Assembly (NCBI GenBank): GCA_051878975.1
Contig: JBJELD010000032.1
Coordinates: forward strand, 1-18,194
Reading direction: 5' to 3'
DNA from: Caccovicinus sp051878975
GTDB taxonomy: Bacteria; Bacillota; Clostridia; Lachnospirales; Lachnospiraceae
Length of the DNA stretch: 18,194 bases
Made by a program: the position numbers and the translations under genes. The notes under the pieces were generated by a model. That model saw only the letters and a list, made by a program, of their open reading frames with translations. It was not told where the DNA came from and did no database searches. Positions 1-6,493 of the stretch are shown piece after piece. Every line of letters starts with the position of its first letter. The first letter of the stretch is position 1.

Positions 1-73
1 CGTTTACAGCAGTCAGTAAACTTCCGCATTCAGGACACACTTTAGGGTAGACATTGGTTAATTCAGCAACCAC
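1..73 (-). CDS. Possible partial gene with a zinc-ribbon-like CPECG motif, running off the left edge
   Basis: Reading the minus strand leftwards from a GTG at 73-71, the frame stays open to the window edge and encodes 24 residues including V-C-P-E-C-G-S. A CPxCG pair is typical of one half of a zinc knuckle. The frame is also open upstream into the 3' end of the sugar transferase gene, so openness alone proves little. The start is poorly supported: GGGAG lies only one base before the GTG. I do not recognise the family. It could be a real downstream gene or a chance open frame. Confidence 0.25.
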   Translation of the reverse strand, partial: MVAELTNVYPKVCPECGSLLTAVN

Positions 74-84
74 TCTCCCGTTCC

Positions 85-104
85 GGGGCGATTTACATCG
101 CCCC
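85..104 (-). repeat. Perfect 8-bp inverted repeat around the stop codon of the sugar transferase gene
   Basis: GGGGCGAT (85-92) and ATCGCCCC (97-104) are perfect inverted arms with a 4-base loop. In the minus-strand transcript the hairpin contains the last codons and the TAA of the gene that ends at 93. No U-tract follows, so it is not a standard intrinsic terminator. It may shield the 3' end or affect coupling to a following gene; the function is inference. Confidence 0.5.
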
Positions 105-1544
105 GTCTCCCGCCAGTACCACGGCGACAGTCTTAAACAGGATCTTTAAATCCAGCTCCATGCTCCACTCGCTGATGTACTTTAAGTCCAGCTTGACCAC
201 ATCCTCGAAATCGGTGATATTGCTCCGGCCGCTGATCTGCCACATGCCGGTGATGCCGGGCTTCGTTGCAAGCCTTGCGCGGTGATGCAGCTCATACTTT
301 TCCCACTCGTCCAGTGTCGGCGGACGGGTTCCTACCAGGCTCATATCGCCTTTCAGGACGTTAAAGAACTGGGGGAATTCATCCAGACTCAGGTCCCGGA
401 TAAAGTTTCCGATCCCCTTCTTCGTCCGTCCATCCGGAAGCTGCTTACTGCCGATGATCCGCGGATCCCAGTCCAGCTTGAACATCATGCCGTCCTTCAC
501 CCGGTTCTGCTCCATCAGCTCCTTCTTCCGTTCCTCCGCATCCAAGTACATGCTGCGGAATTTATACATTTTAAACTTTTTTCCATTTTTTCCTACCCGG
601 ACCTGAGAGAAAAAGATCGGTCCGGGCGACTGGATGTAGATCATCGGCCCAATGATGACAACCAGAATCAAGGTGATCAGACAGCCCACCAGTCCGCCCA
701 CAATATCCAGAGCGCGTTTTAAAAACAGCTGCCCGGTGGAAGCCAGATTGATGCTGGTGGTCAGTACGGTGTAATTGCCAAGCCGCTCCACCACCTGTCT
801 TTTCCCCAAAAGGTTCGAAGACTTAACCAGTTTCATATGTACAATGACACCCATCTCCGTGAACTGATCGATCAGGTCCGTCGGATAGGGAATGTTGTCC
901 GGGAGATTGATAAATACCTCATCCACCCACTGGCGGCAGACAAAATCCGTTACCGTATCCTGATTTGCCACCACATCTATTCCTTCAATCGTCCTGCCGG
1001 TCATATCGCAGCCCAGAACCGCGATTCCGGCAAGACGAAACATTTCGTAGTTATGATCTTTTATATTTGAGACCACCTGGTTCACGATGCTTTCTGACGT
1101 GACGATCAGAAGGGAACGCTTCCCTCTCTGACTCATCTGTTCTCTTAAATAGCCTTTCCAGCAGCAGCGCACCAGATAGCTGAATACCAGATAAAAAAAT
1201 GCACCCAGATAGAACACGATTCTGGAATATGCCTGTGAGCTTTGTACCGAAAACATGTAAAACGCAGAGAGCAGCTCTACCAGGCATACGTGCTTGATCG
1301 TCATGGAAAACTCTTTGTAGTATCCTCGCTTCAGCACATTTTTAAATGACTCAAAAAAAATCCCCACCAGCAGTCCGATCAGAGTCATGACGACTGCAAT
1401 CTGAAGGTAAACACGTTCTGCATACGGATTTTTCCAACCCTGGCGGATCATAAAGGCCAGCACAAAGGAAATCTGCAGGCAGACAATATCCCAAATCATA
1501 AAATCAAGATGCTTTACCCAGCTCTGCGTACTTTTTCTATACAT
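93..1544 (-). CDS. Exopolysaccharide polyprenyl-phosphate glycosyl-1-phosphate transferase (initiating sugar transferase)
   Basis: This 483-residue membrane enzyme should transfer a sugar-1-phosphate from a nucleotide sugar to undecaprenyl phosphate, the first step of repeat-unit assembly at the cytoplasmic face. The N-terminal half has four hydrophobic segments (about 14-34, 46-64, 84-100, 107-125) and then a Rossmann-like CoA-binding-type domain (about 143-240). The C-terminal bacterial sugar transferase domain (about 275-483) begins with KRALDIVGG, has a further membrane segment (about 282-304), and shows the basic YKFRSM motif (327-332), the DE catalytic dyad in SLDEFPQ (D388, E389), MSLVGTRPP (401-409) and PGITGMWQISGR (429-440). 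The length fits the WbaP/CpsE-like family. The family's usual GPRP is GTRP here. The sugar is unknown. A ribosome site like AGGAAG precedes the ATG. It is the last clear gene of the polysaccharide locus in view, 132 bases after the secreted-protein gene. Confidence 0.93.
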   Translation of the reverse strand: MYRKSTQSWVKHLDFMIWDIVCLQISFVLAFMIRQGWKNPYAERVYLQIAVVMTLIGLLVGIFFESFKNVLKRGYYKEFSMTIKHVCLVELLSAFYMFSVQSSQAYSRIVFYLGAFFYLVFSYLVRCCWKGYLREQMSQRGKRSLLIVTSESIVNQVVSNIKDHNYEMFRLAGIAVLGCDMTGRTIEGIDVVANQDTVTDFVCRQWVDEVFINLPDNIPYPTDLIDQFTEMGVIVHMKLVKSSNLLGKRQVVERLGNYTVLTTSINLASTGQLFLKRALDIVGGLVGCLITLILVVIIGPMIYIQSPGPIFFSQVRVGKNGKKFKMYKFRSMYLDAEERKKELMEQNRVKDGMMFKLDWDPRIIGSKQLPDGRTKKGIGNFIRDLSLDEFPQFFNVLKGDMSLVGTRPPTLDEWEKYELHHRARLATKPGITGMWQISGRSNITDFEDVVKLDLKYISEWSMELDLKILFKTVAVVLAGDGAM

Positions 1545-1622
1545 GTTTTGCTTTCTTCCTCATAATTTTCTCATAAGTCCAATAAACTAACGTAACTTCC
1601 CCTCTGACAGCTGCTGCAAAGA

Positions 1623-1661
1623 CAGGGACCGCATGAAATACGCGTTTCTGTGTGGTCCCTG
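1623..1661 (-). terminator. Candidate weak terminator or processing hairpin after the secreted-protein gene
   Basis: CAGGGACCGCA (1623-1633) faces TGTGGTCCCTG (1651-1661), giving an 11-bp stem with one non-Watson-Crick position, plus an inner GAAA/TTTC pairing. It lies 15 bases past the stop codon at 1677. The minus transcript continues UCUUUGC after the stem, a poor U-tract, so at best it gives partial termination or a pause before the sugar transferase gene. The rest of 1545-1676 shows no convincing promoter. Confidence 0.35.
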
Positions 1662-1676
1662 TGTGCATCTGCCGGA

Positions 1677-2384
1677 TTACGGCTGGTAAACAACCGATAA
1701 CGTACCGGATCCGCTGATGTTGACAACAACAGTCTTGGTTACCGGATCCACTTTGATGACCGGAAGCAGCTCCCATAAGCCGTTTGCATTGTTGTAAAAC
1801 AGAACGGATACGTTGTTCAGACCTTCTACCAGGTTTGGAACATACAGGCTGACTTCCACATTGCCGACCTTCACAGCGCCGGTAGCCGCATCATTGGTGA
1901 TAATGGCGTTGGTGCCGGTTAATGCACAGTAGCCGGTCATATCCGTAGTCTTGATGATCTCGGCTAACGGCTGACCTGAGTTGATCTGCTCAATGGTGGC
2001 TACGACACCCTCAGGAAGACCTGCAGTTGCAGCGTCGCCGTTTGCAAAGCTGACAGCCGTATCGCCTACAACTGCCTGACCCTTGCTGTTTGGAGTAACC
2101 TGCTGGCCGGTGGTGGTCGTCGTCTCTACGACAACGCTTACCACGGTACCATTTGTGCTGGTACTGGTAGCAGCACCCGTCGTCTTAACGCCGGTAGAAG
2201 ACACGGTTACCGTAGTGGACGTGCTGGTTGGCGTGCTGACAGAACCTCCGTCACCGTCACTGTCTCTGTCGCTGGAACTGCTGGAGCTTCCGCCGCTGCT
2301 GATAGACGGGCTTGCGATTGCGCAGACCGGCTGCACCGCCAGTGCCGCTGCCAGCATCAGAATTGCCAAGCTTTTCTTTTTCAT
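1677..2384 (-). CDS. Secreted Ser/Thr-rich protein of unknown function in the polysaccharide operon
   Basis: I do not recognise a family for this 235-residue protein. It has a clear Sec signal peptide: K2-K4, a hydrophobic core (about 6-20) and a likely cut after A22-I-A24. Next come a Ser-rich run (29-38), an acidic stretch DRDSDGDGG (39-47, containing DxDxDG) and a Ser/Thr/Val/Gly linker to about residue 95. The rest (about 105-235) looks folded and is rich in Val, Asn and Gly with alternating hydrophobic residues, suggesting beta strands, and ends SVVYQP. There is no LPxTG motif, no C-terminal membrane helix and no lipobox, so it is probably released or held non-covalently. AAGGAGGG sits 7 bases before the ATG. 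Its position between the LCP ligase and the sugar transferase suggests a role in the polymer layer outside the cell; this is inference. Confidence 0.85.
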   Translation of the reverse strand: MKKKSLAILMLAAALAVQPVCAIASPSISSGGSSSSSSDRDSDGDGGSVSTPTSTSTTVTVSSTGVKTTGAATSTSTNGTVVSVVVETTTTTGQQVTPNSKGQAVVGDTAVSFANGDAATAGLPEGVVATIEQINSGQPLAEIIKTTDMTGYCALTGTNAIITNDAATGAVKVGNVEVSLYVPNLVEGLNNVSVLFYNNANGLWELLPVIKVDPVTKTVVVNISGSGTLSVVYQP

Positions 2385-2409
2385 TGGCTTACCCTCCTTT
2401 TTATTTTTT

Positions 2410-2430
2410 GCAGCCGTTTTGAACGGCTGC
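2410..2430 (-). promoter_or_regulatory. Stable hairpin just upstream of the secreted-protein ribosome binding site
   Basis: GCAGCCGTT (2410-2418) and AACGGCTGC (2422-2430) form a perfect 9-bp stem with a 3-base loop. On the minus transcript it is followed by an A-rich spacer and then the AAGGAGGG site, not by U residues, so it does not look like a terminator for this operon. A 5' stabiliser, processing site or protein-binding leader element is possible. On the plus strand it is followed by TTTATT, but no plus-strand gene ends there. Confidence 0.55.
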
Positions 2431-2435
2431 TTTAT

Positions 2436-2467
2436 TCAATAAACGGCCGTGAAGGACCGGTTATTGA
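2436..2467 (-). repeat. Imperfect stem-loop directly after the LCP gene
   Basis: TCAATAA (2436-2442) pairs with TTATTGA (2461-2467). After one mismatch the stem continues for about five more pairs through the CGG-rich core. It begins 4 bases past the LCP stop codon and is followed in the minus transcript by AUAAAG rather than a U-tract. With the neighbouring hairpin (2410-2430) it forms a tandem pair filling most of the 87-base gap. Confidence 0.4.
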
Positions 2468-2471
2468 GAAC

Positions 2472-3575
2472 TCATGCTTCCCGGTAAAACATGTCGAGTA
2501 TGACCGGGATCAATTCCTCCGGATCAGCGTAAAATTCATCGTAAAATTCGGTTGTCACGCCCTGTCCGGGAACTGTGTAAATGTGTTCTCCTGACAGCGG
2601 CTCTCCGCTGACTGCATCCAGGGCCACCTTTAAATACTGGTCCTTGGACATATTGGTGACCATATTGTCCTGAATCTTTTCAAACAGCCGGGGAATCACA
2701 TTGCTGTCCCGGCTTGCATTCTGCTGCAGCTTCTGAAAGAAGCCTTCCAGATACTGTTCCTGCCGGTCCATCCGGTAGAGAGCGGAATGGTCCACCGTAA
2801 TGTCCCGGTACCGCACAAAGATTTCCGCCTGTTTTCCCTGAAGAGTGACGGTAGCGCCCTTTATCAGCGCCGGGTCCCGTGTTTCCAGCCCTTCTGCATT
2901 TACCGTTACGGTTACCCCTCCGATCTCATCGTTTAACACAGAAATCACATCGGTGTCGGCTGCCAGATACCAGTCGATGGCAAGTCCTCCGAGAAACTCG
3001 GATACGGCTTCTGTTATATAGGTACAGCTCTTCTCCCGCCCGTCGCCGTAGGCGTAGGCCAGGGTCAGATGCTGGATGTCTTTTCCCAGAACGTTTCCGC
3101 TTAAGTCCGTCAGAGTAATGCGTGTCATGGTGTCCCGCGGAATCATGAGAACCTTCAGTGCATTTCGCGCGGTATCCTGTGCAATCAGAAAGATGCCGTC
3201 GGCCTGCCCGCCGAAGCCGGTGGTGGTCTTCTCCTGAAGACTGCCGCTCCGATCCACCCCCATGCAGAGGATGGCCTTTACATAAGTGTTTTTCTTATAG
3301 GTTTTTCCCTGCCATGTAACCTCGTCTCCCATGGCAAGGGTAATCTGATGCGCATCGGCAGTGTTTTCTGTGGTAATCTTATCTGCAGCCGCGTTCTCTG
3401 CGCTCATCGGCTCCGCCGTACTTTCAGCTGCCTGTCTGGCGGCAATGTCGGCCTCAATGGCTTTTCGCTGCCGGTAAAGGCTTACACCTGTCCCTGCAAA
3501 CAGGGCTGTGCCTGCCACAAGAATACCGGCAATCACACGGTTTACGATCTGTTTATGTTCTCTTAACCAGTTCAT
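2472..3575 (-). CDS. LCP (LytR-CpsA-Psr) family protein, likely polymer-to-peptidoglycan ligase
   Basis: The family transfers polyprenyl-pyrophosphate-linked glycopolymers onto peptidoglycan outside the membrane. This 367-residue protein has a short cytoplasmic N-terminus, one membrane segment (about 13-33), an Ala/Glu-rich linker and an LCP domain (about 100-290). Visible signature residues are D108 in MGVDRSG, D126 in ADGIFLIAQD, R147 and D148 in IPRDTM, H169 in the HLTLAYAYG stretch, R255 and R257 in VRYRD, and the later R268 and R271 (RMDRQ). These match the arginines and acidic residues that hold the pyrophosphate and metal. Its ATG overlaps the kinase stop codon (ATGA, 3572-3575); no strong ribosome site is visible, so coupled translation is likely. 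Its place in a cps operon points to capsule or exopolysaccharide attachment rather than teichoic acid. Confidence 0.92.
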   Translation of the reverse strand: MNWLREHKQIVNRVIAGILVAGTALFAGTGVSLYRQRKAIEADIAARQAAESTAEPMSAENAAADKITTENTADAHQITLAMGDEVTWQGKTYKKNTYVKAILCMGVDRSGSLQEKTTTGFGGQADGIFLIAQDTARNALKVLMIPRDTMTRITLTDLSGNVLGKDIQHLTLAYAYGDGREKSCTYITEAVSEFLGGLAIDWYLAADTDVISVLNDEIGGVTVTVNAEGLETRDPALIKGATVTLQGKQAEIFVRYRDITVDHSALYRMDRQEQYLEGFFQKLQQNASRDSNVIPRLFEKIQDNMVTNMSKDQYLKVALDAVSGEPLSGEHIYTVPGQGVTTEFYDEFYADPEELIPVILDMFYREA

Positions 3576-4327
3576 GCTTCTGTTTTCGCTTTCTCGTCCG
3601 GTCCGGAGGACGGGCCTTTTCCGTATTTTCCATATCTGCCGTATTTGGTATATCTGCCATAGCGGCCGTAATACCGGCTGTACAAGCCATTCTGTCTGGT
3701 GTCCACCTTGTTCAGCACGGCTCCCAGAATACGGCAGCCCGTTTTTTCAAGCTGCGTTTTTACTTTCTGCTCCAGACGATAACTGATGCTGCCGCTTTCG
3801 ATGACCATTACCGCTCCATCACAGTAACGGGCCACAATGGCTCCGTCGATCAGCTCCGCCATCGGCGGAGTATCGATGACTATATAGTCAAATTCCTGCC
3901 GGACTTCGGTCAGCATGTTTGAGAACAGTTTTTCTTCCAGAAGTTCTGCTGGATTAGGAGAAAACGGACCGGCAAAAATCATGCTCAGATTCGCCACGCT
4001 GCTGTCGTAAATGACGTCCTCCAGAGCGTTCTGACCGCTTAAAAACTGAGACAGGCCATTGACCTCCTCCTTCAGCTGATAGCGGGAAACCAGTACAGAC
4101 TTTCGGATGTCGGCGTCGATCAGCAGAACTTTCTTTCCAATCTGTGCCAGAGAATGGGCAAGAGCAAAGGAAATATCGCTTTTTCCCTCGTCCGGGACGG
4201 AGCTTGTGACCATGATCGTGCGGATTCCGTTTCCGCAGAACTGGATGTTCGTCCGCAGGGTTTTGATGGCTTCTTTATAGTAATAATCATCCTTCATGTC
4301 CCGGCACAGTACAACGGATTGTCTCAT
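3572..4327 (-). CDS. CpsD/YwqD-type bacterial tyrosine kinase (BY-kinase)
   Basis: This cytoplasmic autophosphorylating tyrosine kinase of 251 residues should work with the membrane adaptor encoded just upstream to regulate polymer synthesis and length. It shows a Walker A motif PDEGKSD (45-51, K49, S50), a Walker A' motif LLIDADIRK (68-76, D71, D73) and a Walker B motif VIDTPP (150-155). The C-terminal tyrosine cluster that such kinases phosphorylate is an extended, regular ladder here: Y216, Y219, Y220, then Y223, Y226, Y229, Y232 and Y235 spaced every three residues with Gly and Arg/Lys between. Its start overlaps the adaptor stop codon by one base (TGATG) with AAGGAGG 9 bases upstream. 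The regular YGR/YGK repeat is unusual and may have grown by slippage of a short DNA repeat. Confidence 0.93.
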   Translation of the reverse strand: MRQSVVLCRDMKDDYYYKEAIKTLRTNIQFCGNGIRTIMVTSSVPDEGKSDISFALAHSLAQIGKKVLLIDADIRKSVLVSRYQLKEEVNGLSQFLSGQNALEDVIYDSSVANLSMIFAGPFSPNPAELLEEKLFSNMLTEVRQEFDYIVIDTPPMAELIDGAIVARYCDGAVMVIESGSISYRLEQKVKTQLEKTGCRILGAVLNKVDTRQNGLYSRYYGRYGRYTKYGRYGKYGKGPSSGPDEKAKTEA

Positions 4328-5127
4328 CAGCTCCGTCCTCCTTTCTTCTTTTTCGCGCGTTTTGTGTTCTTCGAAGCGTTCTCTTTTTTCGCGCCCTTTT
4401 TTCGGCTTCGGGAAAGGAGGAGTTCTTTATTTTCTTCCGTTTCCCCTTCACGGATCGGAACAGATGCCAGCACACTCAGGCCCAGATATTTCTGTACATC
4501 CTCTTCTGTGCGGATGGTATCATTCATGATTACCTGCAGGAAAATAATGCCGCAGGCCAGCACGGCTCCCAAGGCTCCGCCAAGAAGCGCATTCTTCATA
4601 TTGTTCGGACTGGATTTCTGCAGCGGCACTTCGCCTTCCTCAATCAGCTTCGGCGGAACCATTTCCATGATGTCGCCGATGTATTCGGAGGAGGTTTCCG
4701 CAATCTGGTCGGCAATCTGCTTTGCCAGATTCGGATCCGGATCCGTCACCGAAATGGAAAGGATTCGGGTATCCTGCGGATTGTCGATAGATACCTTCTG
4801 CAGAAATTCCTTGTAGCTTAAATTCAGCCCCATTTCCTGAATCACCTGATTCAATACCCGGCGGCTGGTTACAATGATCTTATAATCCTTTGTCAGCTGG
4901 CTGCCGATCTGCAGGTCCGCCAGGGAGGTTAAGGTAGTTTCCTTGGAAAGAATGTATACCATGGAAGTGGAGGTGTATTGTGGGGTCAGCGCCAGCTTAC
5001 TGAATGCGCCGGCGGCGCCGCCGAATAGAAGGATTGCCGCCAGAATGGCCCAGAATTTCCGTTTGAATTCCAGCAGCACTTCCAGCAGGTCGATCTCAAT
5101 TTCGTCATCGTCAAATTGCTTTTCCAT
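4327..5127 (-). CDS. Wzz/CpsC-type polysaccharide co-polymerase and kinase adaptor
   Basis: This 266-residue membrane protein has two transmembrane segments (about 25-46 and 178-199) flanking an extracellular domain, the layout of Gram-positive chain-length adaptors (CpsC, CapA, YwqC) that activate the separate tyrosine kinase. The acidic N-terminus (DDDEIEIDLLEVLLEFKRKFW) and the YTSTSMVYI strand after the first membrane segment are typical Wzz features. After the second segment the protein has LGLSVLASVPIRE (215-227) and then a strongly basic tail (about 239-266) with many Lys and Arg. That tail is longer and more basic than I expect for the family. The gene follows the phosphatase gene by 40 bases, with AGGAG about 13 bases before the ATG, and runs directly into the kinase gene. 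Confidence 0.92.
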   Translation of the reverse strand: MEKQFDDDEIEIDLLEVLLEFKRKFWAILAAILLFGGAAGAFSKLALTPQYTSTSMVYILSKETTLTSLADLQIGSQLTKDYKIIVTSRRVLNQVIQEMGLNLSYKEFLQKVSIDNPQDTRILSISVTDPDPNLAKQIADQIAETSSEYIGDIMEMVPPKLIEEGEVPLQKSSPNNMKNALLGGALGAVLACGIIFLQVIMNDTIRTEEDVQKYLGLSVLASVPIREGETEENKELLLSRSRKKGAKKENASKNTKRAKKKKGGRS

Positions 5128-5167
5128 AATGCGTTTCGTTCTCCTATTTCATTTTCTTTCGGTTCTC

Positions 5168-5878
5168 TCAGGCTTTTTCCAGAATCATTCTCGTATTTTT
5201 CCAGAGAATTGCTGCTGCGTCGCCTCTCGGCACGTGCGTTTTCAGCCATCGGACGGAGGATTGAATTTCCGGCTTCCGGTAATCCATACGGTGCATATCG
5301 GTTCCCAGAAACTGGATTCGGCCGTCCTGCACCTGTTTTCTGCACCACGCAGCCTCCCGGTCAAGCAGTCCCTGACTGTCAAGACTGCTGAAATTCATCT
5401 GCATCCGGCTGCCGTATTTCGTCAGTTCCTCCAGATGCATTTCGGTACGCAGACACCGGTATCGTTCTATATGTGCAAGGACCGGAATGTACCTGGCAAG
5501 TGTCAGCTGCCGTACACCGCGGAGCAGCTGTTCATATGGTATCTGCGGGTCAAATTCCACCAGTACGTACCGGCTTCCTGCCAAAGTCAGGCCCTGACCC
5601 TTCTTCAGATTCTCCACAAGTCCGTCGTGATAATAGGTTTCCTGGCCAAGGCTGATCCGAAAATCCGGATCGATCTCCTGCGCTTCTTTCTGCAGCTGCA
5701 CAGCCAATTCTGCGATGCCGGAAGGAAGCCCTCTTCTGGAGTAATGGGGAGTCGCAATGATATGTCGGATTCCCTGCTCATAGGCCAGCTCCAGCATATT
5801 TCTGCTTTCATCCCAGTTTCTTGCCCCGTCGTCAATTCCGGGGAGAATATGGGCATGAATATCGATAATTCCTGTCAT
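5168..5878 (-). CDS. CpsB/YwqE-type PHP-family protein-tyrosine phosphatase
   Basis: This 236-residue metal-dependent phosphatase should remove phosphate from the tyrosine kinase tail and so reset polymer assembly. The PHP metal-site motifs are in order: DIHAHILPGIDDGA (6-19, H8, H10), TPHY (H45), the acidic GQE (E80), VEF (E108), LAHIERY (H136) and GTDMH (D194, H196). The length is close to the roughly 240-255 residues of CpsB homologues. Its ATG directly abuts the TAA of the regulator gene (TAAATG), with GGAGAG 9 bases upstream inside that gene. It is therefore probably co-transcribed and translationally coupled with the regulator. Confidence 0.93.
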   Translation of the reverse strand: MTGIIDIHAHILPGIDDGARNWDESRNMLELAYEQGIRHIIATPHYSRRGLPSGIAELAVQLQKEAQEIDPDFRISLGQETYYHDGLVENLKKGQGLTLAGSRYVLVEFDPQIPYEQLLRGVRQLTLARYIPVLAHIERYRCLRTEMHLEELTKYGSRMQMNFSSLDSQGLLDREAAWCRKQVQDGRIQFLGTDMHRMDYRKPEIQSSVRWLKTHVPRGDAAAILWKNTRMILEKA

Positions 5879-6337
5879 TTACAGTGTCTCTCCATTATAT
5901 TTTTGATACAGATTTTTCAGATACGGCAGCATTTCCTTCGACCAGGGATATTCCGGCATGTAACTGCCTGCAAAGCTTGTGCGGAATTCCGGATTTTCCC
6001 GGACAAATTCATACAGGTCACAGACAAACTGATCGGTATCGACTGCAAAGCTTCCCCTTTTTTTAATCAGAATGTGTTCAATGCCGTATTCTTCCAGGCA
6101 TTTCTTCAGTCGGAAATAGACGACACGCAGACTGTTTTTTGCAGTCTGCTCCGGCACATGTTCATAGAGAAGGTACGTCATCTGCGCCAGAGAAACGCTG
6201 CTTCCCCATTTTTCTACCAAAATTGCCAGCAGCTCTTTCGCCTTGCTGCTGGAAAAATACACAAGTTTTCCGTCAACAAAGACGTCAAACCCACCGAAAG
6301 TGCGAATATATATTTGTTTATCTGAATCGTTCTCCAT
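5879..6337 (-). CDS. Stand-alone SARP/OmpR-type winged-helix regulator, first gene of the polysaccharide operon
   Basis: This 152-residue protein has one winged-helix DNA-binding domain (about 10-112) of the kind found at the N-terminus of SARP/BTAD regulators and at the C-terminus of OmpR-type response regulators. Marks are FGGFDVFVDGK (14-24), the FSSSKAKELLAIL start of the first helix (28-40), SLAQMTYLLYE (49-59), LRVVYFRLKKCLEE as the probable recognition helix (70-83) and the wing strand (about 89-100). A short tail with FAGSYMPEYPW (122-132) resembles the first part of a BTAD domain, but there is no full BTAD, receiver or sensor domain. It is paralogous to the gene at 6611-7096. Since it heads the operon, autoregulation of polysaccharide expression is the natural inference. 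The signal is unknown. Confidence 0.8.
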   Translation of the reverse strand: MENDSDKQIYIRTFGGFDVFVDGKLVYFSSSKAKELLAILVEKWGSSVSLAQMTYLLYEHVPEQTAKNSLRVVYFRLKKCLEEYGIEHILIKKRGSFAVDTDQFVCDLYEFVRENPEFRTSFAGSYMPEYPWSKEMLPYLKNLYQKYNGETL

Positions 6338-6373
6338 TAACGTTACAACCCCTATTTTTTTTATAAATAAAAC

Positions 6374-6403
6374 ATTTTATCAAAATCATTTCCTCTGTGT
6401 AAA
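6374..6403 (-). promoter_or_regulatory. SigA-type promoter of the polysaccharide operon
   Basis: On the minus strand TTTACA (6398-6403) and TAAAAT (6374-6379) each match the -35 and -10 consensus at five of six positions and are 18 bases apart. This places the start near 6367, about 30 bases before the regulator ATG at 6337. AGGGG lies 11 bases before the ATG. The upstream terminator (6517-6559) isolates this promoter from the preceding gene. Confidence 0.65.
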
Positions 6404-6425
6404 GGTATACTACGGAAATCCTTTC

Positions 6426-6442
6426 AAAACCGTTACAGTTTT
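6426..6442. promoter_or_regulatory. Candidate operator: AAAAC/GTTTT dyad with a CGTTACA element
   Basis: AAAAC (6426-6430) and GTTTT (6438-6442) flank CGTTACA (6431-6437), just upstream of the -35 box. The same seven bases recur at 6341-6347, between the promoter and the start codon. A repeated element on both sides of a promoter would fit an autoregulator site, but seven-base matches can arise by chance. Confidence 0.25.
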
Positions 6443-6461
6443 ACCATGATTTTCCTGAATT

Positions 6462-6471
6462 AGAAATTTCT
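6462..6471. promoter_or_regulatory. Perfect 10-bp palindrome AGAAATTTCT upstream of the operon promoter
   Basis: The sequence reads identically on both strands and lies about 60 bases upstream of the -35 box in an AT-rich stretch. It could bind a dimeric regulator. AT-rich palindromes of this size are not rare, so this is only a candidate. Confidence 0.2.
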
Positions 6472-6493
6472 GTAATAATGAATAAGTTTAGGG

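Noticed and set aside
2401..2436. A terminator at the GCAGCCGTT hairpin for the polysaccharide operon.
   Set aside because: In the direction of transcription the stem is followed by A residues and a ribosome site, not a U-tract. On the plus strand it could terminate weakly, but no plus-strand gene ends there.
4943..6325. A 460-codon open frame on the plus strand across the adaptor, phosphatase and regulator genes.
   Set aside because: It is antisense to three genes with clear family motifs, and its translation shows no domain pattern. It is a by-product of the codon use of the real genes.
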